Translations under genes and position numbers: made by a program
The notes under the pieces: model-generated
The model's database searches: none
What the model saw: only the letters and a program-made list of their open reading frames with translations
Told to the model about the DNA's origin: nothing
Shown: positions 51,669 to 61,200 of the stretch, in pieces
How positions within the stretch are numbered: position 1 is the stretch's first letter
How the letters are laid out: every line of letters starts with the position of its first letter
Source of the DNA: Pseudomonas sp. AL03
GTDB lineage: Bacteria; Pseudomonadota; Gammaproteobacteria; Pseudomonadales; Pseudomonadaceae
Length of the DNA: 64,000 nt
Direction of reading: 5' to 3'
Assembly (NCBI RefSeq): GCF_029960815.1
Contig: NZ_JASBRE010000018.1
Location: forward strand, 1-64,000

Positions 51669-52760
51669 TTAGTGGCGGCTACGGAAAGTGGTCCACAAGC
51701 GCGTGCGTTGACGCATGTCCTTGAGGCTCATGCTGCGGTCGGCGTACAACCGGTCACGCACGTCAGCCAGCGGGTAAATGTCCGGGTCGGTGCGCACCGC
51801 CTCATCCACCAGCGGTGTTGCGGCCTGGTTGGCCGTCGCGAAGAAAAGTGTGTTGGTCAGTGCCGCGACGGATTCCGGGCGCAGCATGAACTCGATAAAG
51901 GCGTGGGCCGCTTCAGGGTGAGGCGCATCCTTGGGGATCGCCAGGTTGTCCTGCCAGACCAGCGTGCCCTCTTTCGGAATCCGGTACGCCACTTCGAACG
52001 GCTTGTTGGCCTTGCGCGCCTGATCAGCGGCCATGCTGGCGTCACCGTTATAGGTCAACGCCAGGCATACGCTGCCATTGGCCAGATCGCTGATCTGCCG
52101 ACCGGTGGCGACGTACAACACATTGGGTTGCAGCTGATGCAGCAGCGCTTCGGCGGCTGACAGATCCGCCTTGTCGGTGCTGTAAGGATTTTTACCCAGG
52201 TAATGCAGCGCGAGGCCGACCACTTCCTGGGGTGAATCGAGAATGGCAATGCCGCAGTCTTTCAGTTTGCTGGCGTATTCCGGCTTGAACAGCAGGTCCA
52301 GGCTGTTGAGCGGCACATTCGGCAAACGCTGCTTCACGGCTTCGACGTTCATCCCCAATCCCAGGGTGCCCCAGGTGTAGGGCACGCCATAGCGGTTGCC
52401 AGGATCGACGGCGGCGAGTTTTTCCAGCAAGTCCGGATCGAGGTTGGCGTACCCCTTGAGGCCTTCGTGAGGGATCTCTTTCAACGCACCGGCTGCCAGT
52501 CCGCGGGCCAGCACACTGGAAGACGGCACGACCACGTCGTAACCGCTGCCTCCGGTGAGCAACTTGGTTTCGAGTACCTCCGAAGAATCGAAGGTGTCGT
52601 ACCGCACATGGATGCCAGTTTCCTGTTCGAAACGCTGCAAGGTCTCGGGAGCGACGTAATCAGCCCAACTGTAGAGGTTGACTACTTTTTCCTCGGCCTG
52701 GGCCGATACGGCCATGGCGAGAAACAGTGCGGGCAAACACAGCTTGAACGTGGGAGCCAT
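51669..52760 (-). CDS. Polyamine ABC transporter substrate-binding protein, PotF-like
   Basis: A 363-residue periplasmic binding protein. Signal peptide 1-22 (ending SAQA) precedes VVNLYSWADYVAPETLQRFEQETGI, the standard start of PotD/PotF proteins; GTLGLGMN and WQDNLAIPKDAPHPEAAHAFIEFML are also typical. No permease genes are adjacent, so it must use components encoded elsewhere. It is co-transcribed with speB and divergent from a LysR gene. Confidence 0.9.
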   Translation of the reverse strand: MAPTFKLCLPALFLAMAVSAQAEEKVVNLYSWADYVAPETLQRFEQETGIHVRYDTFDSSEVLETKLLTGGSGYDVVVPSSSVLARGLAAGALKEIPHEGLKGYANLDPDLLEKLAAVDPGNRYGVPYTWGTLGLGMNVEAVKQRLPNVPLNSLDLLFKPEYASKLKDCGIAILDSPQEVVGLALHYLGKNPYSTDKADLSAAEALLHQLQPNVLYVATGRQISDLANGSVCLALTYNGDASMAADQARKANKPFEVAYRIPKEGTLVWQDNLAIPKDAPHPEAAHAFIEFMLRPESVAALTNTLFFATANQAATPLVDEAVRTDPDIYPLADVRDRLYADRSMSLKDMRQRTRLWTTFRSRH

Positions 52761-52862
52761 GACGAAACACCTGACCAGAGGAAGTGGATGCAGAATGCGT
52801 CGTCAGATACATTGGAAAAATACCAAGGTAGTTATCCTGACTTTATCTCGGAGTAATGTTTG

Positions 52863-53765
52863 ATGCTCGGCCAACTCCATGATCTCGATCTGCAACTGCT
52901 GCGGCTGTTCGTCAACGTGGTGGAGTGCGGCGGCTTCAGCGCGGCTCAGGGTGAATTGGGTCTGAGCCAGTCGAGCATCAGCCAGCAAATGGCCAAACTG
53001 GAAACCCGGCTCGGCTATCGTCTGTGCAGTCGCGGCAAGGGTGGTTTCAAAATCACGCCCAAGGGCGAACAACTGCTCAACGCGACTCGCAGCCTGTTCG
53101 AGTCCATCGAAGCCTTCCGCCATCAATCCAATGGTGTGGCCGGGCGCTTGATCGGCGAGGTTCGTCTGGGGCTGTCCGAAGCGCTCGATCAATCCGTGTT
53201 GCAACGGGTGGCCGATGCGATCCGGCGCTTTCGTGAACGGGACGAATCGGTGCGCATCGAATTGATCAGCGCCATGCCTGGTGAAATGGAACGGTTGCTG
53301 TTGCAACAACGACTGGACCTGGCGATCGGCTATTTCTCACAAGTGCAAAGCGCCTTTGACTACCGCGAACTGTTTACCGAAACCCAGCACCTGTATTGCG
53401 CCGCCGGACATCCGCTGTTCACCGACGATGCGCCTGACGATCACGCGCTACAGGCGTGTGATCGAGTCGATCACCCTTACCGTTTCCTGCGCAGCGACGA
53501 ACCCTTCCAGGGGAAGATGTGTTCGGCGCGTTCGGAGCAAGTCGAAGGCACCCTCGCCTTCATTCTTTCCGGTAAACACGTTGGCTATTTGCCCAATCAC
53601 TTTGCCCGCAGCTGGGAAGACAAAGGATTGCTGCGGGCCGTGCGCCGAGGCGATATGAGTTTTGACGTGGCATTCCATCTGGCCCGCCATCGCGCGCAGG
53701 TGCCGGGGGATGCGCAAAGGGCATTTGAAGAGGATTTGCTGGCGGCATTTGCGGCACCCGTTTGA
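52863..53765 (+). CDS. LysR family regulator, probable controller of potF-speB
   Basis: A 300-residue LysR protein: HTH residues about 8-65 (LFVNVVECGGFSAAQGELGLSQSSISQQMAKLETRLG) and an effector domain to the end. It is divergent from the PotF-like/speB pair with a 102-base gap, the normal arrangement for a LysR regulator and its target, so it may sense agmatine or another guanidino/polyamine compound; this is inference. ATG 52863 is preferred to TTG 52860 on ribosome-site spacing (GGAG at 52850). Confidence 0.88.
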   Translation: MLGQLHDLDLQLLRLFVNVVECGGFSAAQGELGLSQSSISQQMAKLETRLGYRLCSRGKGGFKITPKGEQLLNATRSLFESIEAFRHQSNGVAGRLIGEVRLGLSEALDQSVLQRVADAIRRFRERDESVRIELISAMPGEMERLLLQQRLDLAIGYFSQVQSAFDYRELFTETQHLYCAAGHPLFTDDAPDDHALQACDRVDHPYRFLRSDEPFQGKMCSARSEQVEGTLAFILSGKHVGYLPNHFARSWEDKGLLRAVRRGDMSFDVAFHLARHRAQVPGDAQRAFEEDLLAAFAAPV

Positions 53766-53890
53766 TAATGATCGTTCCCATGCTCTGAACTGAACCCGTC
53801 TCGCCTGCAGCTGTCGCACCCTTGAACCGCTAGAAAATGCTCGAGGCCGAGCCACGGGTGGTTCGGCCTTTTCTTTAAGAGAGCATGTCC

Positions 53891-54364
53891 ATGCGCAGTG
53901 TCCACGCCGTTTTGCTTTCCCTTCTTTTGCTCTCCCTTAGCGCCTGCGCCCTGCTGCCCAATCGCGACCCGCTGAACATCAACGTGGTCGGCTTCGAGCC
54001 GTTGCAAAGCCAGGACATGGAAGTACGCTTTGCCGTGAAAATACGCGTGCAAAATCCCAATGAGACCGCGATCGACTACAACGGCGTGGCCCTGGACCTG
54101 GAGGTCAATGGCCAGCCACTCGCCTCCGGCGTCAGCGATCAAGCGGGCTCGATTGCACGCTTTTCCGAAACCGTGCTGACGGTGCCGGTGAGCGTTTCGG
54201 CGTTCTCGGTGCTGCGTCAGACCTTGGGCCTGAGCCAGACACAAACCCTGAACAACCTGCCCTACGTGCTGCGAGGCAAACTGGCCGGTGGCTTGTTCGG
54301 CACCCTGCGTTTCGTGGAAAGTGGCAAACTCAGCCTGCCAGCGTCGACGACCGGCACCTGGTAA
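53891..54364 (+). CDS. LEA type 2 (WHy-domain) lipoprotein
   Basis: A 157-residue lipoprotein: signal sequence LLSLLLLSLSAC gives the lipobox cysteine at about residue 17, followed by a WHy/LEA2 domain with VVGFEPLQSQDMEVRFAVKIRVQNPNETAIDYNGVALDLEVNGQ interrupted by the usual strands. LEA2 proteins are linked to desiccation and envelope stress. With S at +2 position absent (Cys-Ala), outer-membrane sorting is expected. ATG 53885 two codons upstream is an alternative. Confidence 0.88.
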   Translation: MRSVHAVLLSLLLLSLSACALLPNRDPLNINVVGFEPLQSQDMEVRFAVKIRVQNPNETAIDYNGVALDLEVNGQPLASGVSDQAGSIARFSETVLTVPVSVSAFSVLRQTLGLSQTQTLNNLPYVLRGKLAGGLFGTLRFVESGKLSLPASTTGTW

Positions 54365-54390
54365 TTGCGACTCAAGGAGCGACAAAGAAC

Positions 54391-54957
54391 ATGGAAGTCA
54401 CACCCACGCTCGACACCGAACGCTTGATCCTGCACCCGCTGGAGTTGGCCGATGCCGAAGCCATCCAGCAACAGTTCCCGCACTGGGAAGTGGTGCGTTA
54501 CCTGAACGCCCTCGTCCCTTGGCCGTACCCTGCTGACGGCGCACTGACCTATCTGCGTGACAATGCCCTGCCAGCGATTGCGCGCGGTGATGAGTGGCAT
54601 TGGTCGATCCGCTTAAAGTCCGCGCCCGATCAGTTAATTGGCACTGTCAGCCTGATGAATGAACAGGACAACAACCGCGGCTTCTGGCTAGGGCCAAAAT
54701 GGCAAGGCCAGGGCTTGATGACCGAAGCCAGTGCGGCCGTCACCGAGTATTGGTTCAAAGCCCTCGGCCGGTCAGTGCTGCGGGTACCGAAAGCGGCGCC
54801 CAACATCGGCTCGCGCAAACTCTCGGAACGCACCGGCATGCGCTTGATCCGCAGCGATGAGGGCGACTTCGTCAGCGGGCGATTCCCCAGAGACCTCTGG
54901 GAAATCACCCGTGAAGAGTGGTTAACTCAACCTAGAGATCCAGGGGTTATGCGTTGA
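54391..54957 (+). CDS. GNAT acetyltransferase, RimJ/RimL-like
   Basis: A 188-residue GNAT protein starting MEVTPTLDTERLILHPLELAD, with QLIGTVSLMNEQDNNRGFWLGPKWQGQGLMTEA as the acetyl-CoA region and IGSRKLSERTGMRLI near the end. RimJ/RimL-type members acetylate ribosomal proteins or small amines. It follows the LEA2 lipoprotein gene by 26 bases and overlaps by 11 bases the remnant nitrilase gene on the other strand. Confidence 0.87.
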   Translation: MEVTPTLDTERLILHPLELADAEAIQQQFPHWEVVRYLNALVPWPYPADGALTYLRDNALPAIARGDEWHWSIRLKSAPDQLIGTVSLMNEQDNNRGFWLGPKWQGQGLMTEASAAVTEYWFKALGRSVLRVPKAAPNIGSRKLSERTGMRLIRSDEGDFVSGRFPRDLWEITREEWLTQPRDPGVMR

Positions 54958-55358
54958 AGCGGACACCCGGTTTGGCGCGCTCATCCACCGACAACTCAAA
55001 CACATCCGGGCGCGCGTAGTGCCCCACCACGTCGCAGTCGTAACGGGCGCGGATCAGGTCATCGGTGTCGATTTCTGCGCTGAGCAAACCGGTGCCATCG
55101 CGCAACGGCCCCGCCAGAATGTCGCCCATCGGCCCGACGATCACGCTGCCGCCGGCAATCAATGGCCGGTCCGCCGGCCAGTTGGCGATCTCAACGCCCA
55201 AGGCGTGCGGTGAATCCTGAACCTGACAGGCGCTGACCACAAAGCAACGTCCTTCATGGGCGATATGGCGCATGCTGACCTGCCACATTTCCCGCTCGTC
55301 CACCGTTGGCGCGCACCAGACCTCCACGCCTTTGGCGTACATCGCGGTGCGCAGCACT
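54947..55358 (-). pseudogene. Carbon-nitrogen hydrolase (nitrilase) C-terminal remnant
   Basis: About 135 residues match the C-terminal half of nitrilase-family proteins: LRTAMYAKGVEVWCAPT, MRHIAHEGRCFVVSACQV, then GGSVIVGPMGDILAGPL and ending PDVFELSVDERAKPGVRF. The catalytic cysteine segment and the Glu and Lys sites, which lie in the first 170 residues, are missing. Similarity stops at about 55350-55358 where LysR sequence on the opposite strand begins, so the 5' half was removed. No functional product is expected. Confidence 0.85.
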
Positions 55359-56154
55359 GCGAAGGCTGCGCGAGGTGTATGGCGATCAGTTGTTCGTGCG
55401 CACCGGCCGAGGCCTCGCGCCCACACTCAAGGCCAACCAGTTGAAACCGGTGGTCAGCGATGCCCTGAACAAATGCCGGCAGAGCCTGGCGATGGTCGAT
55501 CCGGCCGCCCACCATGACGACGGGCGCTCAGTCACCGGGGGTATGTCAGATGATTTCGAAATTGCTTATGGTCGCCGGCTGATCGAGGAAATCGCCCGCG
55601 TCGCGCCGAAGCTGCGGCTGATCTTCCGTCAGACCCACAGCCAGATCGTCGCCCAGGCGTTGATGGAACGCAGTATCGATCTGGCGATTACTGCAGGCGG
55701 ATTTGCCGAGCGCTTGCTCAGCCGTCAGGTGCTGGGAGAAGGAGGCTATCTGTGCCTGGCAAACCCGATGAGCCTGGCCCAGGGACAGCAAACCATCAGT
55801 CTTGAGGAGTTCGTCGCCCGCGAGCACATCCTGGTGTCGTCGGGTGGTTTTATCGGGATCACCGATGAGGGGCTGGCGGCGCTGGGGTTGAGTCGGCGGG
55901 TATGGGCGTCGACCACACACTTTGCGGCGTTGCCGCATTTGCTCAAGGGCAGTCAGGCCGTGGCGACCATTCCGGCCCATGCGGCCCAAAGCATCGCGGC
56001 GCTCAGCGGCCTGGCGCTGCTGCCCTGCCCCCTGGCGTTGCCGCGTTACCCGATCGAACTGGGCTGGCGCACCAGTACGCAGCTCGATCCGCTGGTGTTG
56101 AAAGTGCGTGAGGCCATTGTCGCGAGTTTCGCATGTTCTATTTGGCAGCCATGA
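55354..56154 (+). pseudogene. LysR family regulator lacking its DNA-binding N terminus
   Basis: The frame carries LRRLREVYGDQLFVRTGRGLAPT, the end of a LysR helix-turn-helix, followed by a complete effector domain (about 220 residues; VAPKLRLIFRQTHS, AITAGGFAERL, GSQAVATIPAHAAQ). The first ~45 residues, including the recognition helix, are absent; upstream bases are antisense to the nitrilase remnant. The ATG at 55306 in frame would add unrelated codons. It may still be expressed but cannot bind DNA normally. Confidence 0.85.
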
Positions 56155-56389
56155 GGCGATTGATCTCGCTGCGCACCATGTTCGCGAATTCCGGGGGCGA
56201 CATGCCGTCAAGTTCGGCACGGACCCACTCGGACCATTTGCCTTTGCGCTTGGCGCGCTCACCGAACAACCTTGCGGCCTCGCCCTTGGACTTGCCCAGG
56301 TTGCTTTGCCAGAGATCGAACAGACGGGATTTCTCATCTTCAAGCGCCGCGCGCTCGGCAAGGGGTTTGTCGGCCAGATTGAAGCTCAT
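56138..56389 (-). CDS. Small conserved soluble protein
   Basis: An 83-residue basic, helical protein (LFDLWQSNLGKSKGEAARLFGERAKRKGKWSEWV then PEFANMVRSEINRLM). It is conserved in pseudomonads by my recollection but has no named domain that I can assign. Its 3' end overlaps the LysR remnant by 17 bases. ATG 56389 has an AGGTAA sequence upstream. Confidence 0.65.
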   Translation of the reverse strand: MSFNLADKPLAERAALEDEKSRLFDLWQSNLGKSKGEAARLFGERAKRKGKWSEWVRAELDGMSPPEFANMVRSEINRLMAAK

Positions 56390-56554
56390 GGGAGTTACCT
56401 GCTGCGTAAATTAGGCGACATCTTACACTGTAGGAGGAAATGTCCGACTCAGGATTTTTCTTCAGGGTGGGGTCAACGCGAAAATTCACTGCAACTTTTT
56501 CGCTGACGACAGACTCCATTGTTCACTGTCCATTTACCTGCAAGGAGTACCCCA

Positions 56555-56872
56555 ATGGCCCGGAAAACAGCCGCACAAGTCGCCGAAGACCAGATCAAGG
56601 ATCAGGCCTTCAGTGAACTTCAGGCTCTGATCGAAGAGTCGGAGAAACTGTTGAAAAGCAGTGCCTCACTCGTCGGTGAAGAAGCGGACACACTTCGTGG
56701 GCAAATCGCCCAGAAACTTCAGCAGGCTCGGGACTCCGTCACCAGCGTTCGTGACCGGACCAAACCTGCAGTCGAAGCCACTGAAACCTACATTGGTGGT
56801 CATCCGTGGCAAACCGTGGCCATCTCTGCCGGTTTTGGCCTGGTAGTCGGTTTGTTGCTGGGCCGGCGTTAA
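56555..56872 (+). CDS. DUF883 family (ElaB/YqjD-like) membrane-anchored protein
   Basis: A 105-residue protein with a long amphipathic helix (about 5-75, LQALIEESEKLLKSSASLVGEEADTLRGQIAQKLQ) and a single C-terminal membrane helix ending GFGLVVGLLLGRR, the invariant DUF883 tail. E. coli relatives ElaB and YqjD bind ribosomes in stationary phase and are tied to stress. ATG 56555 follows AAGGAGTACC. A strong terminator lies 27 bases after the stop. Confidence 0.93.
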   Translation: MARKTAAQVAEDQIKDQAFSELQALIEESEKLLKSSASLVGEEADTLRGQIAQKLQQARDSVTSVRDRTKPAVEATETYIGGHPWQTVAISAGFGLVVGLLLGRR

Positions 56873-56899
56873 GCGGTACCGCTTTAATGGGCACTCAGC

Positions 56900-56929
56900 A
56901 AAAAGGCGAGCCTTTCGCTCGCCTTTTTC
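56900..56929 (+). terminator. Rho-independent terminator, probably bidirectional
   Basis: AAAAAGGCGAGC and GCTCGCCTTTTT flank a short loop. It lies between convergent genes and has T/A runs on both sides, so it can serve both. Confidence 0.9.
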
Positions 56930-56951
56930 ATGCCCGGGGTTTAGGCAGACC

Positions 56952-57992
56952 TCAGAGCCCGGCCAATTCCCGCAAATTCGCCAATGTCTGAGCATCGAGC
57001 TTAATGCCTTCGGCGCTGGCCTTGGCCCGCTGTTGGTGACGTCGATCACCCGGCAGACGCTTGAGCCCCACACCGTGCATCTGCCGGACCAGCTCCTGGC
57101 TGCGCTCGGCAAAACTCTGCCCCGCCGCCTTGCTCGGGTCGATCACGATCAGCAGTTGGCCAGTCCACGGCGTCTTGGCCCCCGGATGGTTCGACCAATC
57201 GAACTCGAAGGAAAAATTCCCCCCGGTCAACGCCGCCGCCAACAGCTCGACCATCATCGACAGCGCCGAACCTTTATGTCCGCCAAACGGCAACAACGCG
57301 CCGCCCTCCAGAATCGCTTTCGGGTCCTCGGTCGGCTGGCCGAGACCGTCCACACCCATGCCTGGCGGCAAACGCTCACCTTTGCGTGCGGCGATCTGCA
57401 CATCACCATGGGCAATGGCGCTGGTCGCCAGGTCGAAGACAATCGGTTCGCCATCAGCCCGAGGGGCGGCGAACGCAATCGGGTTGGTCCCGAACAACGG
57501 GCGATCGGCACCGTGCGGCACCACGCAGGTCATGCTGTTGACCATGCTCAGCGCCACCAGCCCTTCATAAGCGAAGGGCTCGACATCCGGCCACAAGGCT
57601 GCGAAATGGTGGGAATTACGAATCGCCAGCACCGCAATGCCGGCACTGCGGGCCTTTTCAACCAGCAGTGCGCGTGCTGCCGCCAAGGCCGGCTGGGCGA
57701 ATCCATTGCAGGCGTCGACCCGGACAAAACCCGAAGCGACGTCCTCGACCACCGGCACGGCCTGGCCATTGACCCAGCTGCTCTTGAGCGTCGACACGTA
57801 ACCGGGAATACGAAACACGCCGTGGCTATGGGCGCCATCGCGCTCGGCGCCGGCGCAGTTGAGGGCCAGTGTTTTGGCGACATCGGCGCTGGTGCCATGA
57901 CGCTGGAAAATCTGCTCAAGCAAAAGAACGAGCGCGTCGAAATCGAGCGTTTGAGTGTTCGAACTGACGGTCATTTCGGGCGTTGCGGTCAT
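56952..57992 (-). CDS. dpkA: Delta-1-piperideine/pyrroline-2-carboxylate reductase (DpkA type)
   Basis: A 346-residue member of the malate/L-lactate dehydrogenase-like (LDH2) oxidoreductases. The closest family I recognise is Pseudomonas DpkA: ERDGAHSHGVFRIPGYV, IRNSHHFAALWPDVEPF, NSMTCVVPHG and LPFGGHKGSALSMMVELLAA. DpkA reduces the cyclic imines from D-lysine or hydroxyproline/proline catabolism to L-pipecolate or L-proline with NADPH. ATG 57992 fits the known N terminus; the long frame upstream is not conserved. Confidence 0.88.
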   Translation of the reverse strand: MTATPEMTVSSNTQTLDFDALVLLLEQIFQRHGTSADVAKTLALNCAGAERDGAHSHGVFRIPGYVSTLKSSWVNGQAVPVVEDVASGFVRVDACNGFAQPALAAARALLVEKARSAGIAVLAIRNSHHFAALWPDVEPFAYEGLVALSMVNSMTCVVPHGADRPLFGTNPIAFAAPRADGEPIVFDLATSAIAHGDVQIAARKGERLPPGMGVDGLGQPTEDPKAILEGGALLPFGGHKGSALSMMVELLAAALTGGNFSFEFDWSNHPGAKTPWTGQLLIVIDPSKAAGQSFAERSQELVRQMHGVGLKRLPGDRRHQQRAKASAEGIKLDAQTLANLRELAGL

Positions 57993-58223
57993 CTGAAGCT
58001 CCAGTTTTATTATTGAGTACGGGCAACAGGGTGAAACGAGGTTGCACGGCAACCAAAAACAGTTGTCGATTAAGCGCTGTTTTACCAGCGTCCTGTCAAG
58101 TCTCGACAGCCTGTTCGGATCAAGCAATATGTACCGCACTCGAGCCTGCCCCTGGCCGTACTGTTTTTCCTCAATCCAAAGGCCTGCGATTACCCACCAA
58201 TCGCAGCACATCGAGGAAAAATC

Positions 58224-61200
58224 ATGATTGCTTCTCCACTGCCGTATTTTTTTGACGAAGCAGAACGTGCATCCAATGCCAAACAGCCCGGTGATCGCGA
58301 GAAAGCGCTGACCTTCACCCTTGATGACCTGAATTGGTTGCAGGGTGTTTATCTACCGACCCATGTAGCCCGTGTGGCCACTACCAAGCCCATACATATC
58401 GAACGATTGCTTCTGGGCCCGACGGACATTCCATTGGCCGGTGCTTTCGCCATGAGCCGGCCCAATAATGGAGAAGTCATGCTCTACACGCCGTGGAAAG
58501 GTCTGGTCAAATTCGCGGACAAGGTCGACCTCAAAAGCACACTCAAGGCATGGTTGGCGCAAGAGACCGGAAAACGGGAATTACTGCGTTATCTTTCCAT
58601 TGAACAACGTAACGCTGTGCAGGCAGCTGCCATGCCTGAGATTTCTACAACAACCATCGAAGGTGCGGTATTCCAGGACCAGGCGCTCACACTCGAACTC
58701 AATCAGACACACAACATCCAGTCGATGATGGCCAAACTGGTCAAGATGCCGACACTGCAGTCGATGCTGGACGAAATCCTCAAGATTGCTTTGGCCAAGC
58801 GATTCCCCAGGCTGGACCAGCGCCAGACAAGGCTGGAAAGCTTCATCAGCACGGTTTCCACCTTCGACACCCGCGAGTCCCGGTACACGATGTCCTCGCA
58901 GCCACTGAGCGACGTCCTCTTGCAGTACTACCTGACCCATCAGTGGCCAACGGGTGATTCCAGGGTCTTTTCCAATCCTGCACACGGCGTGAGCAGCGAC
59001 GCCGATAACCAGGCATGGGAAAGCTCAATCATAGAGATCGCGCAACGCTTTACACCTCACTTGCGAAACCTGCTGAAAACGTACTGGAACTCCCCCACAC
59101 GCGCTGGCCAGTCACCCTCGGAGTTTCTTACCGAAGGTATTCGCGATACCTTTCACGTCAATCTTTTATTGAAGCGCCAGCAAGGTGTTTTAACCTCGCA
59201 GCAATACCTGCGCTTGATGAATGTGAGCCTCGCGCCTGCCTCCAACGATTCCCTGCGCATCGAAAAAGTACGTATCACCGCGCCCTTCAAGCACTACGCG
59301 GAACTGGCCTGCACCTTGATGATCGGCAGCAGCGACGCCCTCGGCTTTCTGTATACCCGGTCCAGAGGTATCGAAGCCACGAGCAACCTGCCCGCGGCCA
59401 GAACAATCGTGCTGGCGATGATCAAAAGCGAAGGGCATGAGGACACGCTGCTTAACTACATGTCGCTGGACGAGCGCCGTACGCTGCTTTCAATGGAACC
59501 GGATGAACGCATGATTATCGGAGAACCGATCGTTGGCCCGGCGTTCGAACAATTGATGGCAGACATCCTCGACAAGCAATTGCAGAACCTGACTTACGCC
59601 TTGAGCCGCTACCGCGAAAGTGAAGGTTCGCTGGACCCGCATGCATTGCTCGACAAGGCGCTTGATGTTCGGGGACTGATCGATGAGCGCCTGTTGGCCG
59701 TCGATGCCAACGGGCGCTGGAGTACACACGTGGACCAGCGCTGGAGTGCACAACCGGCCACCGTGCGCGCCGAATCGGTCAAAGAACAATGGGCACTGCT
59801 CTCCACCGCGGCGCTTGAACAAAACCTTCTAAACCACCCCGTCATTCCTGCCGCCACCCGCACGATCACCGACGCCCAACGTTTCGTCGGTTCGTCGCTG
59901 GAAGGCTTGCAATCAAGTTTCACCCACACCCTGTCCACAGCATTGCGCAGCGAGCTCAAACTGCAGACGGTTGCCCGCACGCTGGGTGTGACGGAACAGG
60001 CGATCATCAAAACGGTGCTCGATTCACCGATACGGTTGCACCGGGGCGCGTTGAACGGTTTTCTGCCGGACGTATTTTCCCTGGCGTTGAAGGCAGGCGA
60101 CGCTACGGATCCGTTGAAACTGGCCAGTTGTTTTGTGCTGACTGAACGAGGAGGCCTGGACCCGGTGCATTCGGGCAGGGCCATTTTGTGGACACCCGCG
60201 TTAGGGTTTGAAGCCTTCAAAGCATTGACACCGTTGCTGACCGAACTCGGTCAACGCCTCGCAGACGTCAACCATCGCTCAACGCTTCTGGAGAACCTTG
60301 GCCGCAGCGAACGATTGCCTGGCAAGACTTACACGTTGGCGCCCCTGCAGCGGGTAGATGGGCATTTTCTTGATCATCTACAAAAACCCTCTGTGCATCT
60401 GGACCCGTCGTGCCTGACCAGCGCGCTGGCGACGAAACTCTCCACCACGCCGCTGACCCATCTCCTGAATCTCGTGGCGCTGCGTAAGCCGAGGTCGGGG
60501 CTCGACCGTGCGATGGACATTGCGCGGTCACTGACGACTCAACAAAAACTGCCGGCATGGCTGGCCAAAGCGTCCGTTAACGATCTGATGCTGCATGCCG
60601 AGCTGCTTCAGCAATACCTCAATAACGTTAAAGACGACCAGGATTACCTGACCGGCATACGATCACTGCAACGCACGGCACACCTTGAACTTGAAAAACA
60701 ACTCAAGGCAGACACCTTCAACATCAACCCGGACAACGTCCAGGTCCAAATAAGTGCCCACGCGACATCTGCAGCCAACACTCAAACGCTGACCGACTTT
60801 GCGTTGACTCACCTGAAGGATCTGGATCAGGTCCATTTCAAACTGGTATCGCTTGATACCACCGTGATTCCCGAGGGGATGGACGAACGCTACATCACAG
60901 ACCTGATACGAAACCTGAAACCGGGCGAACATCAGCAGAAAATACTGAGCGACGCCTTGGCAGATACCCAGGCGAATGCGGGCCGCAGGACGCGGTTTTA
61001 CACACAATTGCCCTGGCAGTTGATGCATTACGCTCACGCGGAAAAACTGCAGGAACGTCTGAGCGAGACGGGGTTTGATCTGATCCGGCAAGTCATGGAC
61101 ATGCCAGACGCCATCGCCCGCGCTGCAGTCGCCGGTGCCCATGCGATCATCCGCCCGCTTGAGTTCTTGGGTATCAAGAGTGCACAGACGATCAAAGTGC

